From: Cliona cf. orientalis
Lineage: Eukaryota; Porifera; Demospongiae; Clionaida; Clionaidae
DNA length: 64,000 bases
Assembly (NCBI GenBank): GCA_963930775.1
Contig: OZ005689.1
Location: forward strand, 2,852,001-2,916,000
Direction: 5' to 3'
Of this stretch, positions 49,996-60,414 are shown one piece after another (position 1 is the stretch's first letter; each line of letters opens with the position of its first letter). The position numbers were made by a program, and so were the translations under genes. The notes below the pieces were generated by a model. It had not been told where the DNA came from. It searched no databases and saw nothing but the letters and a program-made list of their open reading frames with translations.

Positions 49996-52900
49996 GCTTG
50001 CGCTCTTCCCTTGGTGTTCATCCCATGCAAGAGCAACTATCATGAATTTGAGTTGGACTGTGCATGCAAACTTGAGAGCATCTCTGGTGGGATGACACAC
50101 CAGCATTTCTTGATACAAGTATAGCAATATATGATTGTATGTAAGGTAGCTACAATGAACAATTCTTTCAAGCAGAGCAACCGTTTTGGCTTTAGAATCC
50201 ATATTTGTAGGTGGCTTGAGCAAGTACACCATTTACTACGTTAATACTTATAAAATATCTAGATCGAGATGCTAAATGCTCTCCTCAACAAGGAGAAGAG
50301 TCTTAAAGAAGTAAAAGAAGCTGCATCCAAGTTCCGCTCCCTGCAAGCTATCCAGCGAGTATTCTCTCGGACAGTGAATGTGAAGTGGGATGATGCTAGA
50401 GAGCGATTTCCCAACTTTACAGCAGATGAGCGGCTCCTTCAATTTAGATCACTATCTTTTGCGAAGGATGTACCACCACCATTCCTGGCATATTGTCAAG
50501 CAGCTTTACGTAGTGAGATTCAAGCTGAATGTCATGATTCACTGTACCAGCTGAAAGGGTGCAAGGCATATACACTACAGCATAACATTCTGACACTGTC
50601 ATACACAGACATACATGCTGAGAAGATACCATTTAGTGGATCTCATCTCTTTCTGGCCCGCATTGCTGAGGTACATATATATACACAGTTATGGTAGATT
50701 AACTGAATCAGTTTCAACAATAATTATAGGACATGACAGCAGATGATATGTGCAAACTAGTGTATACTAGCCGTCAGCTCAATACCCTACCAGACAGTCC
50801 TCTCACAATATTCAACTGCATCATTTTATGCTCAGTCTCCCAGATGGATATGGTGGCAGCAGAGGTGAAGCGATGTTACGACAATATTGACAGAGCTTAT
50901 TGGAGTCACTCATCCCCATCTTCATCAGGTTAGATATACAAGTGCAGTGGAGTAGGAAGCAATCGCGTGTTGCAGGGGCCACCGATACAAATTGTGGGTA
51001 TGGTTTGATTACTGAATTTTATGACCATAATTATTCCTTTGTAAAAGTTGTATTTCAGTAATTTAAACCAGTCTTTTATGAAGAAAGTCTGATATAATAT
51101 GATAAAAATTTGAAGAATAACTACACAAGGGTTATGTATCAAGCCGGATTATTGCATGGGGGGGGGGGGGGGGGGGGGACCAGTGGTCCCCGCTGGACCC
51201 CTGGTTCCTACTCCACTGAAGTGTCATGACATTGTATTAAGTGATTATACTTTAAGAAGAGAATGTTAGCTACACATTCTAACAATATACAGCACGATGT
51301 GTGATCAGCTTATTTACGTTGGCTTTGATTGGACAGTTATTGTGGTATAATAGTTTCCCAGGGCCATGCAGATTGTCTGGTCAGGGATATAGCATAGGAT
51401 ATGTACTACGTGAATACCGGTAGCTTATTTAGAGAGGCAACAGTGCAGCTGTCTAGGTATGTCTAGATCACAATGGTATGTTCAAAAAAACATATTACAC
51501 ATTGGCTCTAGACAGTTGAACAGTTTCTCAGTACCAGATTGTCTAGCCAAGGCTGCTATTTAGTGATTCCATCATATCGAGCAACCGTGCATACCATAAC
51601 TATAATAGTGTACATTCATGATTATAATAATATTTAACTGGCACTTTCATTATGAATACAGGTGCTTCAATGGGAATGGTGTCTACTGTCAGTGGCATAA
51701 TTGTGGGACACTTCTCGATTGATGGAAAGTTGAAGGCGGACCATTTCAATTTCTCGAGACCAATTCCCAACTTCTTTCAGGTCCAGGATGAGAGAGAGCT
51801 ATACAAAGCTTTGCTAGAAGCTTTCAGCTTCACCGGACAAATGGTTCTGGACACAATGACTAAAGGTAAATGTTAGCTGCTATCAATAATATGTGTTAGA
51901 GCCCCATCCATATTAGGATAAGCCTTAAATTATCGGGGTTATTCAACAGTGAAACCACTAATAATTGACTCTTTGCAACAGACAACTAGAGCTCTATAGA
52001 GCACATACCCCGCGCGCTCTGTAGCCACTTTAGCGTAGTATCTGAGGCATAGCTGTTTCGTGACTTGACGACCTTTTCCAATGCAGAGCTTGAGCATGCG
52101 CAGTCGCATCGGTTATGCTAAAGGAGTGGGTGTGGTCGATAAACCACAGGCATGCCGAACAGAAAATGCACGATTTGTAACACTAGTAAGTCTTTTTGAG
52201 CAATTCGAAGCGTGTATAAACCAGTTTATCACCGACACCTATCGATTTCCTGTGCTTACAGCACGCATAAATGCCTAGAACGCGAGATCTGGCGATTTTC
52301 GTGCCGACAACGACGACAACGACGACGACAGACAATTGCTTTACCCCTTGCGCATGCGCGCGGGGTAATTAGCTACCATGCCCGTCATTGCTCTTTCTAT
52401 AGAAGAGTAGGTTGGATCAGAATTACTGATTTGGTTTCTTGGGGAGGGGATCCAGGACTTAATGTCATAATGAGGCTAACTTCCACCCCCCCTCCCCCAA
52501 GTTGAAGTGTCCTCTAGCTCTTAAGCTTGTCTGATCAAAGTATAATAGCTACCAGATATCTTTCCTGCAATTTCAGAGCCTAATTTGTATTAGAGAATAA
52601 GGAGTGGTCATTCTACGCCAAATATAGGTATTGCATTGCGTGTGCATACATCTACGGTGCATACAACGTTTGATTTAGGAACACAAACCCTGCCTGAAAG
52701 ACTTTAGACACTATATTGTAGAGTTATCTACTAGCCAATTTACCATGAAGTTTGAACCAGAATATTTCGTATCTACCAGAGTATCATCCATTGTTGAACT
52801 AGCGCCCTCAAAGTGTGCTGGTATTTAACACTAGCCATAGTTGCTATCCCAAGTAACGTCCTCGCAAGTTGGACCACCAACCACACCCACTACGCATGCG

Positions 52901-53218
52901 CATTAGTGCACTCGCGTCGAGTCTACCTAAATTTAGGTACACGATAATAATCAATTATAAGAATTTGGTGCTTAGATAGCATGTACCTAAATTTAGGTAT
53001 GCATACATATCATGGTATGCTCTTTTATTGCAGGGAAGGGTGCATCAGCTGCACTACTGGCTGGCAGAAGTGTCATTTCTATTGACAATGATGTCACACT
53101 CACCAAATCTGCTCTGCGAAGTGCTATATCGTCAGGAATTTCTAGGATAGAAGGGAGTGATGCTGAAGAGTGTGATGAAAATGAGCAAAATGAAGAAGAG
53201 AATGAGAACAATGCTTAA
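47134..53218 (+). CDS. ParB/Srx-like domain fused to a decayed DNA-methyltransferase motif
   Basis: Exons 47134-47343, 47506-47726, 47814-47992, 48780-49174, 49554-49673, 49739-49942, 50263-50670, 50730-50928, 51662-51865, 53034-53218; 774 aa, intact. The ATG at 47134 is used; no upstream in-frame ATG is seen. Residues 205-345 match a ParB N-terminal domain: SLDGQFLKHLKEKM, VPPIAVL, YKYEVLGGQHTSKARIEL (276-283 replaces the usual GERRxxA loop), then LSDDEALRLGSRHNIN. Near the C end EAFSFTGQMVLDTMTKGKGA and LLAGRSVISID (690-731) follow motif I of beta-class N4/N6 methylases (VLDPFxGSGTT ... GRxxIGIE), with D709 and D731 kept but the FxGxG core changed. No DPPY/NPPF catalytic motif was found, so catalysis is doubtful. 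The last 25 residues are acidic. A DNA-binding partner of the transposase is a reasonable guess. Confidence 0.8.
48200..48370. repeat. Two direct repeats of about 75 bp in intron 3 of the ParB-like gene
   Basis: ggggtttggggatgggttgccaat followed by agttagcagggttagtct occurs twice. Next to it 48,395-48,470 looks like a weak tRNA-derived sequence on the plus strand (A-box-like tggtgtagtgg, B-box-like gcttcaaatct). Confidence 0.6.
49371..49492. mobile_element. Hairpin MITE (122 bp) in intron 4 of the ParB-like gene
   Basis: Near-perfect inverted repeat: aatagttattgaccaa, ttgtatgcagtatagaagca and ccctcggg on the left mirrored on the right, with a 5-base centre. Confidence 0.85.
49964..49994. repeat. 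Poly-G tract (31)
   Basis: Uninterrupted G run in an intron; similar runs at 51,158-51,178 (G), 10,666-10,689 (G) and 57,476-57,493 (C). Confidence 0.9.
52924..52999. repeat. Right array of the 16-bp palindrome (2 copies)
   Basis: TACCTAAATTTAGGTA at 52924-52939 and 52984-52999, 60 bp apart exactly as the inner pair on the left. Read inward from the right end, the inner copy is followed after a similar gap by GCACTAATGCGCATGCG, matching the left side in mirror image. Confidence 0.9.
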
Positions 53219-53383
53219 AAATATATATACATAATACAAGATTTATGCAATGTAACTATAGTCTCTAACTTCTCCAAGTATATATAGCTGTTCTATTAGC
53301 ATACTTCACAACATACAAGAATTTCAACTGAATTATACTGATTTCTTAGCATCAGTGCTAAGAGAATGGGTTAAAATTGCTTG

Positions 53384-53426
53384 AATCCTGCAAAAGAGAA
53401 TTGGACAAAATAAAAGAGAATGTGTT
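53384..53426 (-). repeat. Right terminal inverted repeat (43 bp)
   Basis: Exact reverse complement of 40483-40525, followed by TTAA at 53427-53430. Confidence 0.95.
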
Positions 53427-53735
53427 TTAAGTTAAAGTGCCCTATTATAAAGAGCTTATATTACTGTTATATTATACAAAGTATTGTATACAAACTAGTA
53501 GAAGAGCCACATGAGAATGTAGCAACTCAGCTGTATCTCTTCAAGTGATATTAGCTTAAATCCCATTCCTAAATGTATAGCTTTCTTAGTAGCATACATG
53601 TAGTTATGTACACATATCTACAGTTTTGAAAAATTTTGGCGTTATCATTATCACAATTATACTTCACAGGTAGATACTATATTAATTTTTTGCGTATATT
53701 TTGCAGCATAATGAGCTCCTAGAGCAGTGGCAGTT

Positions 53736-55332
53736 TCAATGTTGCCGCTTTTGTATATGATGGTAGGCAACATTATCTACTGTTACAGTAGTAACTGTAC
53801 TGACTGAAGGTAATCGTCCAGTGATGTCTTCATACAATGGTTCATCATCATTTACTCTTCGTTCTACTCTATTCAATTCTACGAAGGTAGCTATTATAGT
53901 ATTTGCCGCTTTATTTCTCCTCAAGATAATGGTGATCACTGTTATGGAGACCACTATACAGATGATCAGAGCTGCTGCTAGAACTCCAATAGATACTGTG
54001 TAGCCTACCGGTGTATCAGCATTCAAGTTGTGTATTCCCTCTGTCTCGGTGGTATCCGAGTTGTAGGTGCTCTGGTTTTCGAATTCTGTCATATCTCGAG
54101 GTGCATGTAAGGTACCAGTTGGTGCTGTATTTTGTTCTGTAGCATAGAAGGCAATGCTTATTGCATCGCTTGCATTACCGGTGATAGTTTCACAGAGTAC
54201 AGTCTGTACAGCGAAATTGCAGTCGCTGCTATTGGTTGGTACATAAGTACAAGTGACATTGGTGTGGTTGGTGGTAGTGGGGCAGCTGCCACAGTTTGAT
54301 GCTAGGATGTTGTAGTGGATAACAGGACAGTCAGGGGCAACTGGACTCCAGCTGAATGTAAGATACCGTGAAACGTTGTTGGCATTACTAATGCAAAGTT
54401 CATTTGGTGGTGGTGGTGATAACTGACCTGCAGCAGTTGAGTTGTGATCAATGGCAAATAGTATACACAAAATTTAATAGTTAATAAGATTCTGCTCAAT
54501 GTACGTACATTACTAGACTGAAATATCATGTAGGAGGGGTGATTAATATCTGGAATTCTTATAGAAAACTTGATCGTGATATTCTGACCAGTCAATGGAT
54601 CGTAAGCACACATGATAGTCTTTCCAGCAGTTTCTGGAGTGATGGTGACATTGAGCTGTGAAGTGTAGTTGTTGCCTTGAGCGCCAAGACTTTGTCCCAC
54701 TATAGCTCTATTGTTACATCTGCCAGTTGGGCCTCCTATTGGTGTGAACTGATGATGCTGTAGAAATATCGTATTTTGCTGACAGCCACTAAAAGCAGTT
54801 CCTGTCCAGAGAGTACCTCCTGTGTTGCTTCCCTGAACGGTACACCTGTAGGTCAGTTGGTCACCAGGACAGACACACTCATTTACACCCTCATGACCTA
54901 GTATGCCTTCAAGTGTAGCACCTACAAGAAAACATACTGAAAGTATTCTCCATGAAATTTTGGGCATGCCACATCCATTTATGCAATCAGTGAACATTCC
55001 ACGAATCCTACTGATCCGTGAAAGTTTTCTCTCTTGAAAGTTTCCTGGCTCTACAATCGACTTTCTCTTAGTCAAGCATATGCTAATCTATAGATGTTTC
55101 TAGTGAGTTATATTAGTAAATGGCCCTCCTGCTTTCCTGAGTCTGAGCCTAATTCCAAATTCATACGTAGTTAAGAAAGTGCCGTATTAAGAACCATTTA
55201 TTTCTATTGTACATGAATGTAAGTGTTGTACTTACTGGGTACAATGTTGTAGAAAAACCATACGAGAATCAAATTCCCAATAGATCCACATTGAACGCTG
55301 TATACGTGATACCTTACTGTAAACTGCACCAT
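53736..55332 (-). CDS. Receptor locus 14: Ig-FN3 receptor of subfamily C with a mutated splice donor
   Basis: Exons 55236-55332 (leader ending SIGNLILVWFFYNIVP), 54550-54921 (Ig), 53736-54427 (FN3/TM/tail); 386 aa if the usual junction were used. Ig: ECVCPGDQLTYRC, TLWTGTAFSGCQQN, AGKTIMC. FN3: LTFSWSPVAPDCP, CGSCPTTTNHTNVTC, CNFAVQTVLCE. A long Thr-rich stalk precedes the TM (VSIGVLAAALIICIVVSITV). Tail: LYEDITGRLPS, NVAYHHI. The Ig-exon donor is AT in place of GT (54548-54549). Without it the frame runs to a stop at 54302, giving a 238-aa secreted Ig protein. A weak phase-1 donor (TTTT-gtgtat, near 54,471) could rescue splicing. The FN3/tail exon is undamaged, so use of such a donor is possible. 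Confidence 0.75.
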
Positions 55333-55854
55333 CTCTACCTTTCTGTAGCTACTTAGCTATATTCTTTTAAATAATGATGCTGTAGTAATAGTTCCCCGAT
55401 TGCATATCTCTCCCAAAGATGGTATATTTGCGTACAGTGGCATATTTATTGCTGAAAGCAAGGAAAATTAATTTGTATAAGTGTATTATTGATTTCTTTT
55501 GGTACATGTGTATCATAAACTACATCTATTGACCAAGACATTTGATGATTTCTTCGAATGAGTTGAGTGCTATCATAAGCACTGATAACAATTACACCCA
55601 CCTGCTTCTGATATCGACACTGTGTACATGTAAGCCTTTTTTAGTGCTGACCTATTGTGTCAATTTCATATACCATTTTAACAAAGCTGGTCATAATATT
55701 ATTATTCACATGATCTCGCCTATTTATTAACAAAAAACCATACTAAACGTATGGAATTATCTCTTGTATCTATGAAATGTGTGCAAATGCCATGGTAGTT
55801 ACGTACTTAATTGTACAAAGCAAAGCTTAAAAAAGTGGCTCAGACTTTATCTAT
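55333..55854. other. Intergenic between loci 14 and 15
   Basis: No gene seen. Parts near 55,540-55,720 recur at about 57,550-57,720, 60,100-60,280 and 62,575-62,680 (cacccacctgcttctgat, gtgtacatgtataagcc), a repeated 3' flank shared by the subfamily B loci. Confidence 0.55.
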
Positions 55855-57037
55855 CTATGTAGTAATTGTTTTTGTGTGGCCATAAGCAATATTATCTCTT
55901 GTCTTGATGCCACTGACTGAAGGTGTAGGCTCTTCATACATTGATTCCATCTATGTGCTGCTTACTGCTCTGTTTGTTGGTTGGGAATCAAGAGCAGCTT
56001 TAATCTTTATTCTGCTCCTCATCAGTATGATGACTATCACTATTAGCAAGGCCAAGATGCTGACAACCGAAAATGTTGCTAGAGAGCTGATAGATGCAAT
56101 ATATGCTGTATTAGGATAGAAAATGTGTGTATTCATGCTGATAGGATTGCTGATATCGCCAGTGATATTTCCACAAACCACTGTTTGTATGGCAAAATTG
56201 CATTCACTATTGTCAGTTGGTACATCAGTACAAGTGGCAGTGGTGTGGTTGGTGGTAGTGGGGCAGCTGCCACAGTTTGATGCTAGGATGTTGTAGTGGA
56301 TAGCAGAACAGTCAGTGGGAACTGAGTTCCAATGAAATGTGAGCTGGTTTGGGTGGAAACCAACCTTGCTAATGTAAATTTTATCAGGTGAAGAGGAAAA
56401 ACGTCCTGCATGAGGAAGTTGATACTCATGATATGCACAGAGAAATAATATGATTCAGAACAAGATTCACACCTGTATCATTGATTATTGCCATTCCTGC
56501 AACTTCAATAATATTTATTCCATTGTCATGAGCACATTCAATAGCATCACCTATCAACTCTGATGTAACTATTACACTAAGCTGTGAAGTATATGTGCCA
56601 TTTCCACCTTTGAGACTCCGAGCAATTATTGCACCATTGTTACAACTTATTTTGATACCTTGTGGGTGACTGAACTGACTATGGGGCAGAACTATTCTTC
56701 CTTGATTACCAGTACAGTTTATAAACTTTAAAGAGCTTGTAGGCACTCCTCTAAAGACTGTGGAACCACCATAATATCCGCCCATGATCGAGCACTCGTA
56801 GATCAGAACATCTCCAGGACAAACACATGTAGAATTCGAGACGAGAGTAAATTCTCCACAAACTATATTTCATTGAGTATAACAAATTTAATAAGCAAGC
56901 ACAACAATACTCACCAGTCCATACATGGAGGCAGGTGGACAGATAGAGGTGCCAAACACTCAAATGCAGCCAATCCTATGGAAACAAAATTATCAGTGTT
57001 TTATAGCCAATTTGAATTTTGAGCTAAAGTTTACCAT
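55855..57037 (-). CDS. Receptor locus 15: subfamily B receptor with TAG in the tail
   Basis: Exons 57035-57037 (ATG alone), 56915-56975 (leader, WLHLSVWHLYLSTCLHV), 56473-56862 (Ig), 55951-56405 (FN3/TM/tail to the first stop). As written 302 aa. Ig subfamily B marks: CVCPGDVLIYEC, GGSTVFRGVPTSS, CNNGAIIARSLKGG, YTSQLSVIVTS, GDAIEC; the WTG core is replaced by VFRG. FN3: SPDKIYISKVGFHPNQLTF, WNSVPTDC, CGSCPTTTNHTTATC. TM: FSVVSILALLIVIVIILM. TAG at 55951-55953 replaces the CAG of locus 16 just before MESMYEE, so both tail tyrosines (MYEEP and NIAYGHT, still readable to 55855) are cut off. The result would be a receptor without a signalling tail. Confidence 0.75.
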
Positions 57038-57852
57038 ATCATTCTAGTTGAAATGTAATATTAATAAGACAGTCTAAGAATCACAAAAATTAAAGAGGGA
57101 TAGTCAACCTAGTTGAGACTATTCTATACACTAAAGTTCTAAATATTGTTTGTGTAGAGATGCTACAGTGTACATATCGTGATCTGGAGACATGCTATTA
57201 ACAAACTGAAAGTAAATATTATATATGAGTATTATGAGTATATACATGCACTGCCATTATTTATCAATAGTCAACACATGATAAGCCTGCATGATACACG
57301 ATTTCATGTAGCTGCAGCTGCCAAGATTGATAGTAACAGATAGACATAATAAATGTTTGGAACTTTGCTTAATCATATGTTGGGAAAAGCATTATGGTTT
57401 CTGTTTAGTGGGACTATCTCAACTACAAATAAATGGAAAAGAAGCACGTTGCTAATTTTGCTACACTAGCCCCCTCCCCCCCCCCCCCCCCCCAATCAGA
57501 AAATATATGATACAGTCATGATGGTGATATAAATTCTCCAAACTGGTCCAAGTGCTATCATAAACAGATATGTTCGTTTAATAATTACTCCCACCTGCTT
57601 CTGATTTCAATACTGTGTACACATACATGTATTATGCCTGATTTGGGGCTGGCCAATTTTATGGTATCATGTAACATTTAGTCATATTCATAAACTTGCA
57701 AATGCACTAATTGATTCACAAATTTTTAAAATTAGATGTGCAAAACTGTCGTTATCTCTTGTGTATAATGTGTGCAGTTTATTAGGTAATCGAAATGGCA
57801 TTGCATGGAGCTGGAGGAAAGGTTTCTAGTATGCATATGGCTTTACTGTCAT
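57038..57852. other. Intergenic between loci 15 and 16
   Basis: No gene seen. Poly-C run at 57,476-57,493; shares the B-locus flank repeat near 57,550-57,720. The stretch 57,140-57,420 is a diverged copy of 59,100-59,400. Confidence 0.5.
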
Positions 57853-59045
57853 CTATGTAGTAGTTTTTGTGTGACCATAAGCAATATTATCTCTTGTCTT
57901 GATGGCACTGACTGAAGGTATAGGCTCTTCATACATTGATTCCATCTGTGTGCTGCTTACTACTCTGGTTGTTGCTTGTAGATCAAGAACAGCTTTAATC
58001 TTTAGTCTGCTCCTTGTCCAAATAATGACTATCACTGTTAGCGAGGCCAAGATGCTGACAACCAAAAATATTGCTAGAGAGCTGATAGAAGCAATGTATG
58101 CAGTGTTAGTATCTTGAGGATAAAAAGTGTATGTGTTTATGCTGATGGAATTACTGAAATTGCCAGTGATATTTCCACAAATCACAGTCTGTATGGAAAA
58201 ATTGCATTCTTGGTTGTCAGTTGGCATGTCAGTACAAGTGACATTGGTGTGGTTGGTGGTAGTGGGGCAGCTGCCACAGTTTAATCCTAGGATGTTGTAG
58301 TGACTAGCAGGACAGTCAGAGGAAACTGAGTTCCACTGAAATGTGAGCTGGTTTGGGTGGAAACCAACTTTGCTAATATAAATTTTATCAGGTGAAGAAG
58401 AAAAACGTCCTGCATGAGGAAGTTAATACTCATGATATACACAGAAATAATATGATTCAGAACAAAAAGATTCACACCTGTAGCATTGATTGCCATTCCT
58501 ACAACATCGATAATATCCGTTCCATTATCATGAGCACATTCAATCACATCACCTATCAACTCTGAGGTGACTGTTACACTAAGCTGTGAAGTGTATATAC
58601 CATTTCCACCTTTGAGACTCCGAGCAATTATTGCACCATTGTTGCAGCTTTTTTTGATACCTTGTGGAAGACTGAAAAGACTATGGGGCAGAACTATTCT
58701 TCCTTGATTACCAGTACAGTCAACAAACAAGGAGCTTGTAGGCAGTCCTCTGAAAACTGTAGAACCACCATTTCCACCTATGATGGTGCACTCGTAGATC
58801 ACAACATCTCCAGGACAAATACATGTAGAATTCGAGATGAGAGTAAATATTCCACAAACTGTATTAATTTTTATTGAGTGTGTCAAAATTCAATAAATAA
58901 GCACAAAAACACTCACCAGTTCGTACATGGAGGCAGGTGGACAGACAGAGGTACCAAACACTCAAATGCAGCCAATCCTATGGAATCAATAGTATTTTTG
59001 TAGCCAATTTGAAAAAATTATCAGCCTAAGCTAAGAGTTTACCAT
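57853..59045 (-). CDS. Receptor locus 16: intact subfamily B receptor
   Basis: Exons 59043-59045 (ATG alone, followed at once by the donor gtaaac), 58917-58977 (leader DWLHLSVWYLCLSTCLHV), 58478-58858 (Ig), 57853-58409 (FN3/TM/tail). Predicted 333 aa, intact. Ig: CICPGDVVIYEC, GGSTVFRGLPTSS, CNNGAIIARSLKGG, GDVIEC. FN3: PDKIYISKVGFHPNQLTF, WNSVSSDCP; the usual LASNCGSC is LGLNCGSC. TM: SSLAIFLVVSILASLTVIVI. Tail: MESMYEEPIPS, NIAYGHTKTTT. The single-codon first exon is conserved with locus 15, which supports it. This is the reference copy of subfamily B. Confidence 0.85.
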
Positions 59046-60414
59046 AAATATACTGGTTGAGATGTTAGCTATTATAATAAGAATCACAAATTTAATCAAC
59101 CTAGTTGAAAATTCTACATAATTATTGTGATCTGTAGACATGTATTACTAATTGACAAACTGAAAGTAGATATACATGATTATTGTGGGTATACATGCAC
59201 TACTGTTGGTTATCAACAGTCAGCACGTGATAAGCCTGCATGATACACTATTTCATGTAGCTATTGCAGCTGCCAAGATTCATAGTCACAGATAGACCTA
59301 ATAAGTTAACATTGTTTGGAACCTTGCTTAATCACATGTTGGGAAAAGCATTGTTGTTTCTGTTTAGTGTACCTCAACTACAAATTGAAATGAAGCACTA
59401 TCATGCAAACCCTTAGCACATTGCAATAGCCTAACATACAATTCGCAAATATTTTATGCAAGCTAAGCCAGCATGCAACTATAAGCTGTAGCTTCCCAGA
59501 TGAAAAGGAACGCGTGCGCGCACGGTTTATTGTCAATAATACACTTCGCACGGATTACCACATGATACCACCCCAAACAGTTGATATATTTCCGTTACAA
59601 TCAAAAGAAAGGAGCGCTTCCATTCTGTGTGCGTTCAACCTTCAGTTACTAAGCTTCAAGGACCCTGAGTATCACCCACCACAAGCTTGCTTCAACGTTG
59701 AAACACCCATCATCATTACTTTTTGAACCACTTGCACCTGTGCATTTTGGCGTGACTGGACATTGAACGGTCAGTGTTCCGCAGATATCCACGTTGTACC
59801 CACCAATGCTCGCACTAACCGCACTCTTGCGTGGTGGTAGAGTGACACAAGCATAGTATGTAGTCATTCTACTGAAACGTTGTTCTACTATATACTTATC
59901 CTAATCTAAGTACTCTTGGTACATGCAGATCATAAAGAACTTGTGTATATTGATTGTGACATAAAATGTGCTATCACAATTATAGTAATATTATTAACTT
60001 TTGGTATTATTACTTTCCAAAATTTAATAAGCCATTGGCAAGTATTTTTGTAAACATTGATATGCATGTTTACTCACCATATATAGTGATAAGCAAAACA
60101 GATCGAGTGCTATCATAAAAAATTATGTTTGTATAATAATTACACCCTCCTGCTTCTGATTTTGATAACTGTGTACATGTATAAGCCTGTTTTGAGGCTG
60201 GTGGTATCATGTAATAATATTACTTTGTTAAACCTGGTCATATTTATAAATGCGCTAATTAAATCAAAAATCCATGAAATTAGATGTGCAAATTATCATT
60301 GTCTCTCGTATAGTAAGAAAATGAATGTGTACAGTCAAGGCCTTATAGTTCAGTTTATTCAGTAATCGAATTGCACAGAGCGATGGTTTCTTGTGTGGAT
60401 GTGGCTTTATCTAT
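59046..60414. other. Intergenic between loci 16 and 17
   Basis: No supported gene. Short ORFs around 59,514-59,867 on both strands have ordinary-looking composition but no recognised domain and no splice context I could follow. Confidence 0.4.

Larger units (their letters stand above)
40483..53426. mobile_element. Complete 12.9-kb DNA transposon with TTAA target sites
   Basis: The ends are perfect 43-bp inverted repeats (40483-40525 and 53384-53426), each flanked directly by TTAA (40479-40482 and 53427-53430). TTAA duplication is known for piggyBac and Kolobok superfamilies. Inside are two divergent multi-exon genes with intact frames, a GC-rich shared 5' region at 46,582-47,133, and mirror-image arrays of a 16-bp palindrome in the last intron of each gene. 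It is inserted between receptor loci 13 and 14. Nested in its introns are a tRNA-derived tandem array and a hairpin MITE. Identical termini and undamaged genes point to a young, perhaps active copy. I cannot name a superfamily with certainty; the DUF7869-type protein argues against plain piggyBac. Confidence 0.9.

Noticed and set aside
40483-53426. piggyBac assignment from the TTAA target site
   Set aside because: No piggyBac-type transposase motifs were seen; the encoded protein has DUF7869-type motifs instead.
54540-54552. U12-type AT-AC intron in locus 14
   Set aside because: The donor sequence atattaatc does not match the U12 consensus atatcctt and the acceptor is an ordinary CAG.
59514-59867. 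Overlapping ORFs on both strands between loci 16 and 17
   Set aside because: No recognisable domain, no splice context, no relation to neighbours.
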